Assembly (NCBI GenBank): GCA_027080725.1
Contig: JALWRC010000059.1
Coordinates: forward strand, 1-57,804
Reading direction: 5' to 3'
Source: Saprospiraceae bacterium
GTDB taxonomy: Bacteria > Bacteroidota > Bacteroidia > Chitinophagales > Saprospiraceae
DNA: 57,804 nt
Shown: piece by piece, positions 36,996 to 45,970 of the stretch
Layout: each line of letters starts with the position of its first letter
Numbering within the stretch: the first letter of the stretch is position 1
Notes under the pieces: model-generated
The model's database searches: none
Told to the model about the DNA's origin: nothing
What the model saw: only the letters and a program-made list of their open reading frames with translations
Program-made: the position numbers and the translations under genes

Positions 36996-39182
36996 ATGTC
37001 AAGAATTCGTTTTTCAGCAATTGAGCAAACTTTCAACCGCAAGCCCGTACGAATCGAGGAACAAGGGAGGCGATCGGATATTTATGGCAGCCAGGTATTT
37101 GGCAAAGAGGCCATGTTGCAGTACTTGAGCAAGGAGGCTTATAAGGCCGTCAAGAGCGCAATAGAAAAGGGGGAGAAGATCAGCAGAGACATATCAGATC
37201 AAGTAGCGGCAGGGATGAAGACATGGGCGATAGCAAAAGGTGCGACGCATTATACGCATTGGTTTCAGCCCTTGACTGGTTTTTCTGCGGAGAAGCACGA
37301 TTCATTTTTTGAGAAATTGCCGGACGGGGATGTGTTGGAGAAGTTTGGCGGAAGTCAATTGGTACAACAAGAGCCCGATGCATCGAGTTTCCCAAGCGGA
37401 GGAATACGCAATACTTTTGAAGCGCGTGGATACACCGCATGGGATCCGACTTCTCCTGCTTTTATATACGAGACAACATTATGTATTCCCACGATTTTCA
37501 TATCCTACACAGGACATGCGCTGGACTACAAGACGCCGCTTTTGCGTTCGATACAAGCATTGGACAGAGAGGCGACCTTAGTAGCAAAGTATTTCAACCG
37601 CAATACAAAGAAAGTACTGCCCACTTTGGGATGGGAGCAGGAGTATTTTTTAATCGATGCGGCATTATTCAAATCAAGGGAAGATTTGATTCTTACAGGG
37701 AGGACTTTGGTAGGACATCCCCCTGCCAAGGGGCAGCAATTGGACGATCATTATTTTGGGTCCATACCCGAGCGAGTGTTGTCCTTTATGCGGGACTTGG
37801 AAATAGAATCACTAAAACTCGGAATTCCCGTTAAAACACGGCATAACGAGGTCGCCCCAAATCAATTTGAATTGGCGCCAATCTTTGAAGAAGCCAATCT
37901 GGCGGTGGACCACAATACCCTCATTATGGATATCATGAGCAAGGTGGCGCGCAGACATGATTTTGAGGTTTTATTGCATGAAAAGCCCTTTGAAGGCATC
38001 AATGGCTCCGGCAAACACAACAACTGGTCTTTGATGACGGATACGGGCAAAAATCTTTTGAGCCCAGGGGAAACCCCGATGAAAAACATGCAGTTTTTGA
38101 CCTTCTTTGTCAACACCATTAAGGCAGTCAATGACAATGAAGCATTGTTGCGAGCATTTATCGCCTCCGCGGGCAACGACCACCGGTTGGGGGCCAATGA
38201 GGCGCCACCGGCGATTATTTCTGTCTTTATAGGGGATCAACTCACGAAGGTGTTGCATCAGATTAAGAATTTCAAGGAAGGAAAATTGACCCCGGATGAA
38301 AAAACGGACATGAAGCTCAATATAGTGGGCAAAATACCTGAAGTATTATTGGATAATACAGACAGAAACAGGACCTCTCCCTTTGCATTTACCGGCAACA
38401 AATTTGAATTTAGAGCCGTTGGGTCTTCCGCCAACTGTGCAGGACCTATGTTTGCCCTCAATACGATGGTTGCCAAGCAATTGAAGGAATTCAGAAAAGA
38501 AGTGGAAGCACTCATTGAGAAGAAGGGATTAAAGAAAGATGTCGCTATATTTAATGTCATTCAGTCCTATATCAAGCAGTCGGAGCGTATCTTGTTTGAG
38601 CAAGACGGTTATAGTTCGGATTGGGAGAAAGAGGCCAAAAAACGCGGCTTGAGTAATAACAAAACAACTCCGGAAGCATTGGGGGCAAAAATCGACAAAT
38701 CCTCCATCCAATTATTTGAAGAAATGGGTGTTTTGACAGAGGAGGAAGTGCATGCAAGATACGAAGTAGAGACCCACCAGTACTATACACAGATAGAGAT
38801 AGAAGCCGGTGTTTTGGACAATTTGGTACTCAATCACATTATCCCTACTGCGATACAGTATCAGCAGCAGTTAGTAGATGTAGTCTCCGGAATCAAAGAA
38901 TTGTTTGGCAAGGATTACAAAGAGATGGCCAAGGAACAATTGGGAATATTAAGTAGGGTGTCTTATCTGATAAACGAAGTCACCACTCATGTCCGTGGTA
39001 TGAGAAATGCATTAAACAAAGCGGCAAGTATCGACAACTCCGGAAAGAAAGCCATGTATTACGCCAAGGAAGTGAAGCCCATATTCGATTTGATTCGAGG
39101 TGGAGCAGACGAATTGGAAATGATGATTAGTGACGAATTGTGGCCCTTGACTAAATACAGGGAATTGCTTTTTACGAGGTAG
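36996..39182 (+). CDS. glnN: Glutamine synthetase type III
   Basis: This enzyme makes glutamine from glutamate and ammonia with ATP, the main route for ammonia assimilation. The 728-residue length is characteristic of type III enzymes, which are much longer than type I or II and common in Bacteroidota. Recognisable blocks are GGIRNTFEARGYTAWDPTSPAF near residues 131-152 (in pieces GGIRNTFEARG and YTAWDPTSPAF), LGWEQEYFLID with metal-binding glutamates, RHNEVAPNQFELAP, HEKPFEGINGSGKHNNWS, and the NRTSPFAFTGNKFEFRAVGS block. All active-site motifs are present. It is a single gene with a palindrome overlapping its promoter, so control by a dedicated nitrogen regulator is plausible. Confidence 0.98.
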   Translation: MSRIRFSAIEQTFNRKPVRIEEQGRRSDIYGSQVFGKEAMLQYLSKEAYKAVKSAIEKGEKISRDISDQVAAGMKTWAIAKGATHYTHWFQPLTGFSAEKHDSFFEKLPDGDVLEKFGGSQLVQQEPDASSFPSGGIRNTFEARGYTAWDPTSPAFIYETTLCIPTIFISYTGHALDYKTPLLRSIQALDREATLVAKYFNRNTKKVLPTLGWEQEYFLIDAALFKSREDLILTGRTLVGHPPAKGQQLDDHYFGSIPERVLSFMRDLEIESLKLGIPVKTRHNEVAPNQFELAPIFEEANLAVDHNTLIMDIMSKVARRHDFEVLLHEKPFEGINGSGKHNNWSLMTDTGKNLLSPGETPMKNMQFLTFFVNTIKAVNDNEALLRAFIASAGNDHRLGANEAPPAIISVFIGDQLTKVLHQIKNFKEGKLTPDEKTDMKLNIVGKIPEVLLDNTDRNRTSPFAFTGNKFEFRAVGSSANCAGPMFALNTMVAKQLKEFRKEVEALIEKKGLKKDVAIFNVIQSYIKQSERILFEQDGYSSDWEKEAKKRGLSNNKTTPEALGAKIDKSSIQLFEEMGVLTEEEVHARYEVETHQYYTQIEIEAGVLDNLVLNHIIPTAIQYQQQLVDVVSGIKELFGKDYKEMAKEQLGILSRVSYLINEVTTHVRGMRNALNKAASIDNSGKKAMYYAKEVKPIFDLIRGGADELEMMISDELWPLTKYRELLFTR

Positions 39183-39271
39183 CCTGAATTCGTTGTTAGA
39201 CTAATGGTCAACCATTTCATAACAGCAAATCCTAAACCTTCCACTCTTCATTCTCCGGAGAAAATCCGTTT

Positions 39272-42200
39272 CTACCGGACTATCACTTTACGCGTAAAAT
39301 TGCCATCCCCGGTGTTTAGATGCAGTATATAAACGCCGGGGGCATACGTTGATACGTCGATTTTTAATCCATCATTGCCAACAATCGCATCCTTTTTGCG
39401 ACACACTTCAACCCCGGAGGTGTTTGTCAATGTCATGTCAAGAGGTGCATATTTCCCCGATGCAAAAGGCACCACCCAAAGCGTACTCCGGGCCGGATTG
39501 GGAAAAATATGGAATCCCAGGTCTCTATCCAAAGGATTTTTTGTGGCTATGGATGGATTGTTGGGATCAACGGAGATATTAAATTGATGGACGCCGGTCC
39601 ATCCTCCTTCTTTATCTTGTACGACAAATCGAAATGCATCAGCAGTGGTCCCCGACATGTTGGCATAGACTACTTTGTTGTCCCACAAATCTTGCTGCGT
39701 GAAGGTCATACCCACTTTTAAAGGACTCCCGTCAAAGATCAACATCCCGAATTTCGGTATATCCACCAGAGTATAGATGAGGCGAGAAGGTCCACTTTGT
39801 TTGTCTTCAGCAAGCAGAAGATACGCAAATACCGGACCCTCCTGATTGGGTTGCATCTTCAACGTGTCGTTTTTGAGAATATAGGGCGGGTCGATGGAGA
39901 TATCTCCGCAGAGCTGCATTTGCCAGTTATCCAGTTTTCCTGTTCTGTTCAAACGCTTATTAGAAATCTGCAGTTTCCATTCCCCCTGTGCCTGCACCCC
40001 TATTAAGGGGGAGAAGTTGCCATGTCTGAGCCGGGAAGTTAGACCATCACCGATGGTGGCACATCTCGCCACATCCGGGGCATCATCATCAAATCCGGCA
40101 TTCATAAACACGGAGCTAAAACAACTGTTTTTCCATATGGTTACAGTGCTTTTGCCGTCCGGAGCGATAAGTTGCATATTGATGCCATCCAGTGTTTCTG
40201 CCCCAAAGGTGATGTTGGGCAAGTTGATATCAGATACGACAAAAGAGGGCTTGACATCTATCACAAATGTTTTGGTTTTGCCGGTTGGGACGCTTTTGTT
40301 ATTAATCACCGCTTCAAAGTTGGAGCAAGAGGATGAAACAGTGCTAAAAGCACTAATCGGGGTCCAAGGTCCGGGACTACAGTCATTAACTCCCCTTACA
40401 TGCCAATAATACAGCGAATTAACCTCCAATAAGGGACCCCGGATGAAAGTATCCCGAAGTTGGCTTTTTGAAAAAATAACGGCCTTATCCTCAAAAGACG
40501 GATTAGTAGCTACTTCAATCTCATACGTCAACGCATCGGGGTCGGAACTCCAGGAATAGACCGGGCCTACGGCATATCCATGCTCTTCCACAGGGGTGGT
40601 TAGGGCCAGATTTTCGTAGTAATTGCGCACTACCCGTAAGGGAATAGATGGCAACTTTTGGGTATCCAGGCTATTGATCCGGTAATAGATATCCAGCGCA
40701 TACATTCCCGCCTCTTTCACATTGTTAAAATCGAGGTTTAGCCGGGTACCGCCTCCTGCACCAAAAGTATTTTTATCCAGGGAGTAAGAGGCACCCTCCG
40801 GCAAGCCCTTAAGCTCAAGGATATGTATCGTATCTGTTTTGGAGTTCCCGGTTGTCTTGATGTCCAAAGCAGTCGTTTGGGGGACGCAGGCTGAGATGGA
40901 GTTGGGGAAGACCGCCAAAGAGGTGGGCGGATTATCCGGCAAGACGACTTTTATCGGGCGATTGCTGACATCAAAGAAAATGCTATTGGAAGCCTTGACT
41001 TTTATCCTCCCAGCGCGAATAGCTACATCCGGGGGGAGGAGTACCCATTCGGAACCGTCATTCGGGGTGTTTTTCGCCAGGAAGACAGGATGCTCATAAT
41101 CACTGTCTTTAAAGAGGGAAATATCGACTTCCTTACAATGGACCGGCGCCTTATCCGTATTGGCCACATCCCACTCGATCAGTTGATAGGTGCCCGCATG
41201 GAGGGTAACCGCCTCATTTGGGGAAAGCACCCGGAAGGGGCCCGCTTTTTCTGTGGCGTCGAAAGACAAAAAGTTCCAGTCCGCTGCTCCGGCCTCCGGA
41301 TTATTGTCCCGAACGGTAAAGGCAAATTTAAAATTGAATGCATATGGAGGAAGCACCTCCGTGAGGTCCGACACCGGAATGTTATTATTGTTGTGCAAGA
41401 TGAGGCTCAACCTCGGAAAAACACGCTTGGTGGTCTTCACGGGAGGAAAGGAACGAAAGAGGGGTACATTGCCATCCCCTTTCTCCGGCATCCCTATGCT
41501 GATTTGCCGCCCGGTGGTATACTGCTCCCAGGAATACGTCATGGGGTCCCCATCGGCATCTGTTCCCTGGCCTTCGAGTTCGAAAGGGGTCAGATAGGGG
41601 ATAGTAAATCCATTTTGGATGGGGATAATGGCGACCGGCCGATGGTTATTCACATCGACGGTTTTACCGCACATCCCGTCTTCCGATACCCGGGTATGAT
41701 TGTAGAAGCGGGTCAGGGAATTGGTGTGGTACACGGGGTCCGCACGATTCACAAAGCTCTGCGAACGGCAAAGACCACTGTAGGACATAATCGTACTTCC
41801 CCCACCGGGTTCGTAGGCTGTCGATCCACTTTCGTTACCGTTGCAATTGTTGAAGGTATGTGGGGCAGAGAATTGGTGCCCCATTTCGTGGCAAGTGATC
41901 TGAACGGCCACGTAATTAATATTTGACCTATACCAGCAAGTAACGCCTGCCCCTTTGCCCGGAGAACACACAGAACCCAATGAAGCAATTCCTCCCACAT
42001 CCTTACACCGGCCAGTAAAAATATGACCGTAATCGTAGGCCCGTGAGCCGATTTTCCGGTCTATGACAGCGGTATTTTGACTGATGAGACGTCCTCCCTG
42101 GTCTGCATTGGAAAAGGGGTCGATTTTGGGATTGAGAAATACGATATTGGCATTGCCTTTGACTAAGAGTATGCGTATCCCGACTTCGCGTTCGAACACT

Positions 42201-42922
42201 TCATTGATGACATTGACGGCACTGGTAATCTTAGCCATGGCCAACTCTACCGTTCCTCCACCCAAACTGGGATTGCTGCCCCACTCTCCTGTACAAGATA
42301 TCGCAACCCGGTAGGTCAACAAAGGCCAATCCCCTTCTCTAAAATCGATAGAGGAAGGAGACGAAGGCCGGAGATCCACCAGACTGCTGTCCACCTTACA
42401 AATGTATTGAAACAGTTCAGGCATCTCAGCTGCGAGATCATCGATATAATAGCTCGTGTAGTATGCTCCTGCTCTTTCGGTCAGTGGTTCGATAAACACC
42501 TGACCATTGGCCGTGTGTACGGAAGCGTGAAACCCCCAGGGACTAAAATCCATGCGCAGGCTCCAGCCGGGATGATCGATGCTCCTGGCTTTGTAAGTGA
42601 ACACCTTGTATTGCTCATGTTGGTCCGGGTCTTCCATCACGGGTGAAAAGAAACACCGGAAGGATTCCATTCGACCATCGGGCATGGGTAGGTCAACCCT
42701 CAAACCCTCAGCTCCCGAATACTCGAGGGGGGCAGAACGAAGATACTCTGTAAACTTTTCATACGACAAAAAGAGGGTTTGAGACCTATCCGGTACGACC
42801 GTATTTGTGATAAATACCGATGAAGGTATAGCTCCCTTGTCCATCGTTTTCCAAAAGGTCTGCCCGAAAGTGCTGTTGATTATAAAAAAAAGAAATATTA
42901 GAAATGAGTGAAAAAATTTCAT
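39272..42922 (-). CDS. Secreted reprolysin-like metalloprotease with P-domain and T9SS tail
   Basis: The 1216-residue precursor has a signal peptide (1-20), a propeptide (about 25-195) and a zinc protease domain (about 200-425) with HEMGHQFSAPH at 345-355, followed by the IMSYSG Met-turn. The usual glycine of HExxHxxGxxH is a serine here, as in many Bacteroidota relatives. Next come Ig/fibronectin-like domains, a proprotein-convertase P-domain (about 870-1010, with LDGINMQLIAPDGK and GEWKLQISNK), a cadherin/CSPG-like segment (GMTFTQQDLWDNKVVY), and a T9SS type A tail (FHIFPNPARSTLWV to FTRKVIVR). It should be exported to the surface or medium and cleave proteins. It stands alone, divergent from the kinase gene. 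Confidence 0.93.
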   Translation of the reverse strand: MKFFHSFLIFLFFIINSTFGQTFWKTMDKGAIPSSVFITNTVVPDRSQTLFLSYEKFTEYLRSAPLEYSGAEGLRVDLPMPDGRMESFRCFFSPVMEDPDQHEQYKVFTYKARSIDHPGWSLRMDFSPWGFHASVHTANGQVFIEPLTERAGAYYTSYYIDDLAAEMPELFQYICKVDSSLVDLRPSSPSSIDFREGDWPLLTYRVAISCTGEWGSNPSLGGGTVELAMAKITSAVNVINEVFEREVGIRILLVKGNANIVFLNPKIDPFSNADQGGRLISQNTAVIDRKIGSRAYDYGHIFTGRCKDVGGIASLGSVCSPGKGAGVTCWYRSNINYVAVQITCHEMGHQFSAPHTFNNCNGNESGSTAYEPGGGSTIMSYSGLCRSQSFVNRADPVYHTNSLTRFYNHTRVSEDGMCGKTVDVNNHRPVAIIPIQNGFTIPYLTPFELEGQGTDADGDPMTYSWEQYTTGRQISIGMPEKGDGNVPLFRSFPPVKTTKRVFPRLSLILHNNNNIPVSDLTEVLPPYAFNFKFAFTVRDNNPEAGAADWNFLSFDATEKAGPFRVLSPNEAVTLHAGTYQLIEWDVANTDKAPVHCKEVDISLFKDSDYEHPVFLAKNTPNDGSEWVLLPPDVAIRAGRIKVKASNSIFFDVSNRPIKVVLPDNPPTSLAVFPNSISACVPQTTALDIKTTGNSKTDTIHILELKGLPEGASYSLDKNTFGAGGGTRLNLDFNNVKEAGMYALDIYYRINSLDTQKLPSIPLRVVRNYYENLALTTPVEEHGYAVGPVYSWSSDPDALTYEIEVATNPSFEDKAVIFSKSQLRDTFIRGPLLEVNSLYYWHVRGVNDCSPGPWTPISAFSTVSSSCSNFEAVINNKSVPTGKTKTFVIDVKPSFVVSDINLPNITFGAETLDGINMQLIAPDGKSTVTIWKNSCFSSVFMNAGFDDDAPDVARCATIGDGLTSRLRHGNFSPLIGVQAQGEWKLQISNKRLNRTGKLDNWQMQLCGDISIDPPYILKNDTLKMQPNQEGPVFAYLLLAEDKQSGPSRLIYTLVDIPKFGMLIFDGSPLKVGMTFTQQDLWDNKVVYANMSGTTADAFRFVVQDKEGGWTGVHQFNISVDPNNPSIATKNPLDRDLGFHIFPNPARSTLWVVPFASGKYAPLDMTLTNTSGVEVCRKKDAIVGNDGLKIDVSTYAPGVYILHLNTGDGNFTRKVIVR

Positions 42923-43347
42923 ACAATTATAGATTTATCTGATGTATTAACGATACAGGTCATTCCAATTGCTGAGCAAAACAACCCGTTTTATCCGCCA
43001 CGCATGTATAACGCTCTATGCCAATACGAGCGACTGATGACTTAACGCGATGTAAAAATAGAAAAAATATATCGAGGCCTAATTTATTGTACCGGAATAT
43101 GACAAAATACACCTTTCCCCTTTAGGAAAAATGCATTCACAATGGACACGGGACCCGGCCAGCTGACAATCCCGGTCACAAGGTATAAATGCGCCTCAAC
43201 GGCGATTTTGTTGCACGAGGAGGACTTTAATAATGTCGAATTGACACCAAAAAAGGAAACACTGCTATCCTTTGATTCGTTACAGGGTATTGGAATGTGT
43301 AGTCGTCGTCATCAAGTGGCGTTAATTTGACCATTCAAAAGCAATAA
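42923..43347. other. Divergent intergenic region between metalloprotease and kinase genes
   Basis: I see no gene, repeat or strong hairpin. Both promoters should be here. TTAATTTG at about 43323-43330 is a weak -7 candidate for the kinase. Confidence 0.4.
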
Positions 43348-44625
43348 ATGTCGAATAGATCCATCAGATTATTGGTAATTGTCTCTGCGATAGCGGTGAT
43401 GGGGCTTTTGTCCGTACAATCGTACTGGGTTTATAAGACCTTGAAGATTAAACAATCAGAGTTTCAGCAATCAGTGACCATAGCGCTTCGCAAGGCAGCG
43501 GTGTCTATGGCGAAATACAATCGCACGAAGCTCAACACCAAAAATCTCATCCAACAGCGCTCCAGCAATTACTATATTGTCAATCTCAACTCCCCGATAT
43601 TGGATCCGAGTATTCTGGAATATTTTCTCTTGAAGGAATTGGAGGCCGTTAATATCAATGAGCCGTTTGAGTATGGGATATATGACTGTGCTTCGGATGA
43701 CCTGGCATATGGCAATTGCTGCAACTATGATGACGAGATCATCGCCCCTTCCAAACGGCAAAAGAAACCCAAATCTGCGGACCTCATTTATTACTTTGTA
43801 GTTCGATTTCCGGGAATAGGCAGCTTTTTTCTGAGGGAGATGTGGTTTTCATGGCTCTTTACCGGTATTGTGGTGTTGGTGTCGTTGTTTCTGGCGTATG
43901 CGATCTATGTCATCCTCCAACAGAAGCGCTATTCGGAGGTGCAAAGGGACTTTATCAACAACCTAACCCATGAGTTTAAAACCCCCATCGCCTCCATATC
44001 ACTCGCCGCTCAGACACTGTCCAATAGCGATATAATCCGCCAGGATGAGCGCTTGAAGCGGTATGCCGACCTCATTTCTATTCAGAATAAGCGTCTGAAT
44101 GCCCAAGTGGAGAAGGTGCTTGAGACCGCCCGCTTGCCCAAGAATTTGGGTTCGGTGACCACACAGAAAGTTAATCTACACACTTTGATTGAGGAGGTCG
44201 TCCAACAGGTCCGGGTCAGAATAGAAAACGAAAACGGTGAACTTATCGTCAACCTATTCAGCTTGAATCCCGTTGTCGAAGCCGACCGGGTGCACATGAG
44301 CAATGTCTTAAACACGTTGTTGGACAATGCCATAAAATATAAAAGAGATCGTCCCGTTATATCCATATTGACCGTCGATGAAGCCGACGGATGCAAACTG
44401 GTAATAGAAGACAAAGGGGTAGGAATCGATAAGAGGCATTTGAAGCATCTCTTTAAGCGATTTTACCGGGTTCCCACCGGCAAACTGCACAATGTGAAGG
44501 GATTCGGGCTGGGGCTGTACTATGTTGACCAAGTGGTCAGAGCACATGGCTGGACCATTCAGGTTGAATCACAAAAGGGAGAGGGCTCCACTTTCTCCAT
44601 TTTATTTCATAATAAGCCGGTATGA
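43348..44625 (+). CDS. Membrane sensor histidine kinase
   Basis: This 425-residue kinase has a first membrane segment at about 7-28, a periplasmic sensor of about 135 residues with several cysteines (YDCASDD, GNCCNYDD), and a second membrane segment at about 167-190. The HisKA domain carries H208 in NLTHEFKTPIASI. The HATPase domain follows with LLDNAIKY, EDKGVGID and GFGLGLYYV. It lacks HAMP and receiver domains. The regulator at 44740 follows after 114 bases and is its likely partner. Its TGA stop is part of a GGTATGAAATGGT copy, which also forms a hairpin with ATTTCATA just upstream. The signal sensed is unknown. Confidence 0.94.
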   Translation: MSNRSIRLLVIVSAIAVMGLLSVQSYWVYKTLKIKQSEFQQSVTIALRKAAVSMAKYNRTKLNTKNLIQQRSSNYYIVNLNSPILDPSILEYFLLKELEAVNINEPFEYGIYDCASDDLAYGNCCNYDDEIIAPSKRQKKPKSADLIYYFVVRFPGIGSFFLREMWFSWLFTGIVVLVSLFLAYAIYVILQQKRYSEVQRDFINNLTHEFKTPIASISLAAQTLSNSDIIRQDERLKRYADLISIQNKRLNAQVEKVLETARLPKNLGSVTTQKVNLHTLIEEVVQQVRVRIENENGELIVNLFSLNPVVEADRVHMSNVLNTLLDNAIKYKRDRPVISILTVDEADGCKLVIEDKGVGIDKRHLKHLFKRFYRVPTGKLHNVKGFGLGLYYVDQVVRAHGWTIQVESQKGEGSTFSILFHNKPV

Positions 44626-44628
44626 AAT
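44605..44628 (+). repeat. Hairpin ATTTCATA/TATGAAAT across the kinase stop codon
   Basis: Perfect 8-base arms (44605-44612 and 44621-44628) with an 8-base loop span the kinase stop. The right arm is part of a full GGTATGAAATGGTTGATT motif. It has no T-run, so it is unlikely to be a simple terminator, but it could attenuate expression of the downstream regulator. Confidence 0.5.
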
Positions 44629-44739
44629 GGTTGATTTGGTGCTACCGTCGAAAGACCGGAAAGAATTCGGCCCATCGGGACCAGTTTGGACTGCTATACC
44701 GGAATCTTTTCGATTGTATTTTTATGAAAAACAAGTATT

Positions 44740-45429
44740 ATGGATGTGAGGATATTTTATGTTGAAGATGATGAGACACTGGCTTTTATCACTTCTGACC
44801 ATCTCCAACTCAATGGATATCAGGTGGACCATTTCATAGATGGCAAATCCGCCTTACGTGGTTTTGACGCCGGGGAGTACGATATATGTATATTGGATGT
44901 CATGTTGCCGGAGATGGATGGATTTGAATTGGCAGAGGAAATCAGGAAGAGAAATAGCGATATCCCCATTATCTTCCTGACGGCACGTGCGCTAAAAGAA
45001 GATCGCATCGAAGGTCTTAAGATTGGAGCGGATGACTACATCAGCAAGCCGTTTAGCATCGAAGAACTGTTGCTAAAGATAAAAGTCTTTCTCAAGCGAA
45101 GCAAAGTGATCAACAATGCCGTAGAGACCAATGAATATAAGCTCGGCCAATACACTTTTGATTATGATAATCTGTCCTTATCGCATCCCAAAGAGACAAA
45201 AACCCTCACTCAACGCGAAGCCGATTTACTCAAGTTTTTAATCAGTAAAAAAGGCAAAGTAATCAAGCGCAATAAAATATTGGAGGCTATCTGGGGCGAA
45301 GACAATTACTTTATGGGACGCAGCCTGGATGTTTTTATTTCACGTCTCAGAAAACTATTAGCGCTGGATCCCGGCATCCAATTGCTCAATATCCACAGCG
45401 TGGGATTCAAACTTGTAGTACCGGAGTAA
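44740..45429 (+). CDS. OmpR/PhoB-family response regulator
   Basis: The 229-residue regulator has a receiver domain with acidic pair ED at 9-10, phosphoacceptor D53 in CILDVMLP, T81 and K103 of SKPF. A winged-helix domain (about 130-228) ends in NIHSVGFKLV, with RSLDVFISRLRKLL as the recognition region. It follows the sensor kinase on the same strand and should be its output. It resembles the regulator at 20049 in length and domain order. A TATGAAATGG copy lies in the codons for DHFID at 30-34, the same tripeptide HFI as in that paralogue but at a different place in the fold. Confidence 0.95.
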   Translation: MDVRIFYVEDDETLAFITSDHLQLNGYQVDHFIDGKSALRGFDAGEYDICILDVMLPEMDGFELAEEIRKRNSDIPIIFLTARALKEDRIEGLKIGADDYISKPFSIEELLLKIKVFLKRSKVINNAVETNEYKLGQYTFDYDNLSLSHPKETKTLTQREADLLKFLISKKGKVIKRNKILEAIWGEDNYFMGRSLDVFISRLRKLLALDPGIQLLNIHSVGFKLVVPE

Positions 45430-45472
45430 AACCGGGGGTTTGGCCGCTTTTCCCCTTTCCGGATAACCACTC

Positions 45473-45970
45473 TTACGGTACAACTCTTTCATAAACCAGA
45501 TAGGTAAAATCATACGGATGCCGGTCGTCTTTAGCATGATATCTCTCAGACGTCAACCGCCATTCCTCCGGATTAATCTCAGGAAAAAAAACATCACCGG
45601 CAATTTGGGTGTGGACTCTGGTAAGGTAGAGTTTGTCGATGATTGGCATGGCCAATTCGTAAATCATTCCCCCTCCAATGATAAAGATTTCGTCGTTGGC
45701 ATAGGATTTTGCCTTTTCTATGGCCGCGGAAAGAGATGGGGTTACATGACAACCGGACAAATAAAGTAAAGGGTCGCGGGTGATGACGATGTTAGTCCGG
45801 CCGGGAAGGGGGAAAGGCCCGCTGTCATAGTTTTTTCGACCCATTATGACAGGGTGGCCGAGCGTTGTATCCCGGAAATATTTTAAGTCATCCGGAAGTC
45901 TCCAGGGCAAATCATTATTTCGTCCGATGACATTGTTTTCAGAGGCAGCTACGATGGCAGATAAAGTCAT
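45473..45970 (-). CDS. folA: Dihydrofolate reductase
   Basis: This enzyme reduces dihydrofolate to tetrahydrofolate with NADPH. The 165-residue protein has the N-terminal IVAASENNVIGRNNDLPW, the acidic substrate residue in LPDDLKYFR, VIMGRKNYDS, LPGRTNIVITRD and IIGGGMIYELAMP, in the normal order and at normal length. Its ATG overlaps the stop of mrdA in an ATGA, so translation is coupled to cell-wall genes. The convergent regulator gene ends 43 bases away. Confidence 0.97.
   Translation of the reverse strand: MTLSAIVAASENNVIGRNNDLPWRLPDDLKYFRDTTLGHPVIMGRKNYDSGPFPLPGRTNIVITRDPLLYLSGCHVTPSLSAAIEKAKSYANDEIFIIGGGMIYELAMPIIDKLYLTRVHTQIAGDVFFPEINPEEWRLTSERYHAKDDRHPYDFTYLVYERVVP

Noticed and set aside
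41090-41926. Long plus-strand open frame of 278 codons
   Set aside because: It lies wholly inside the metalloprotease gene on the other strand and its translation has no recognisable pattern.
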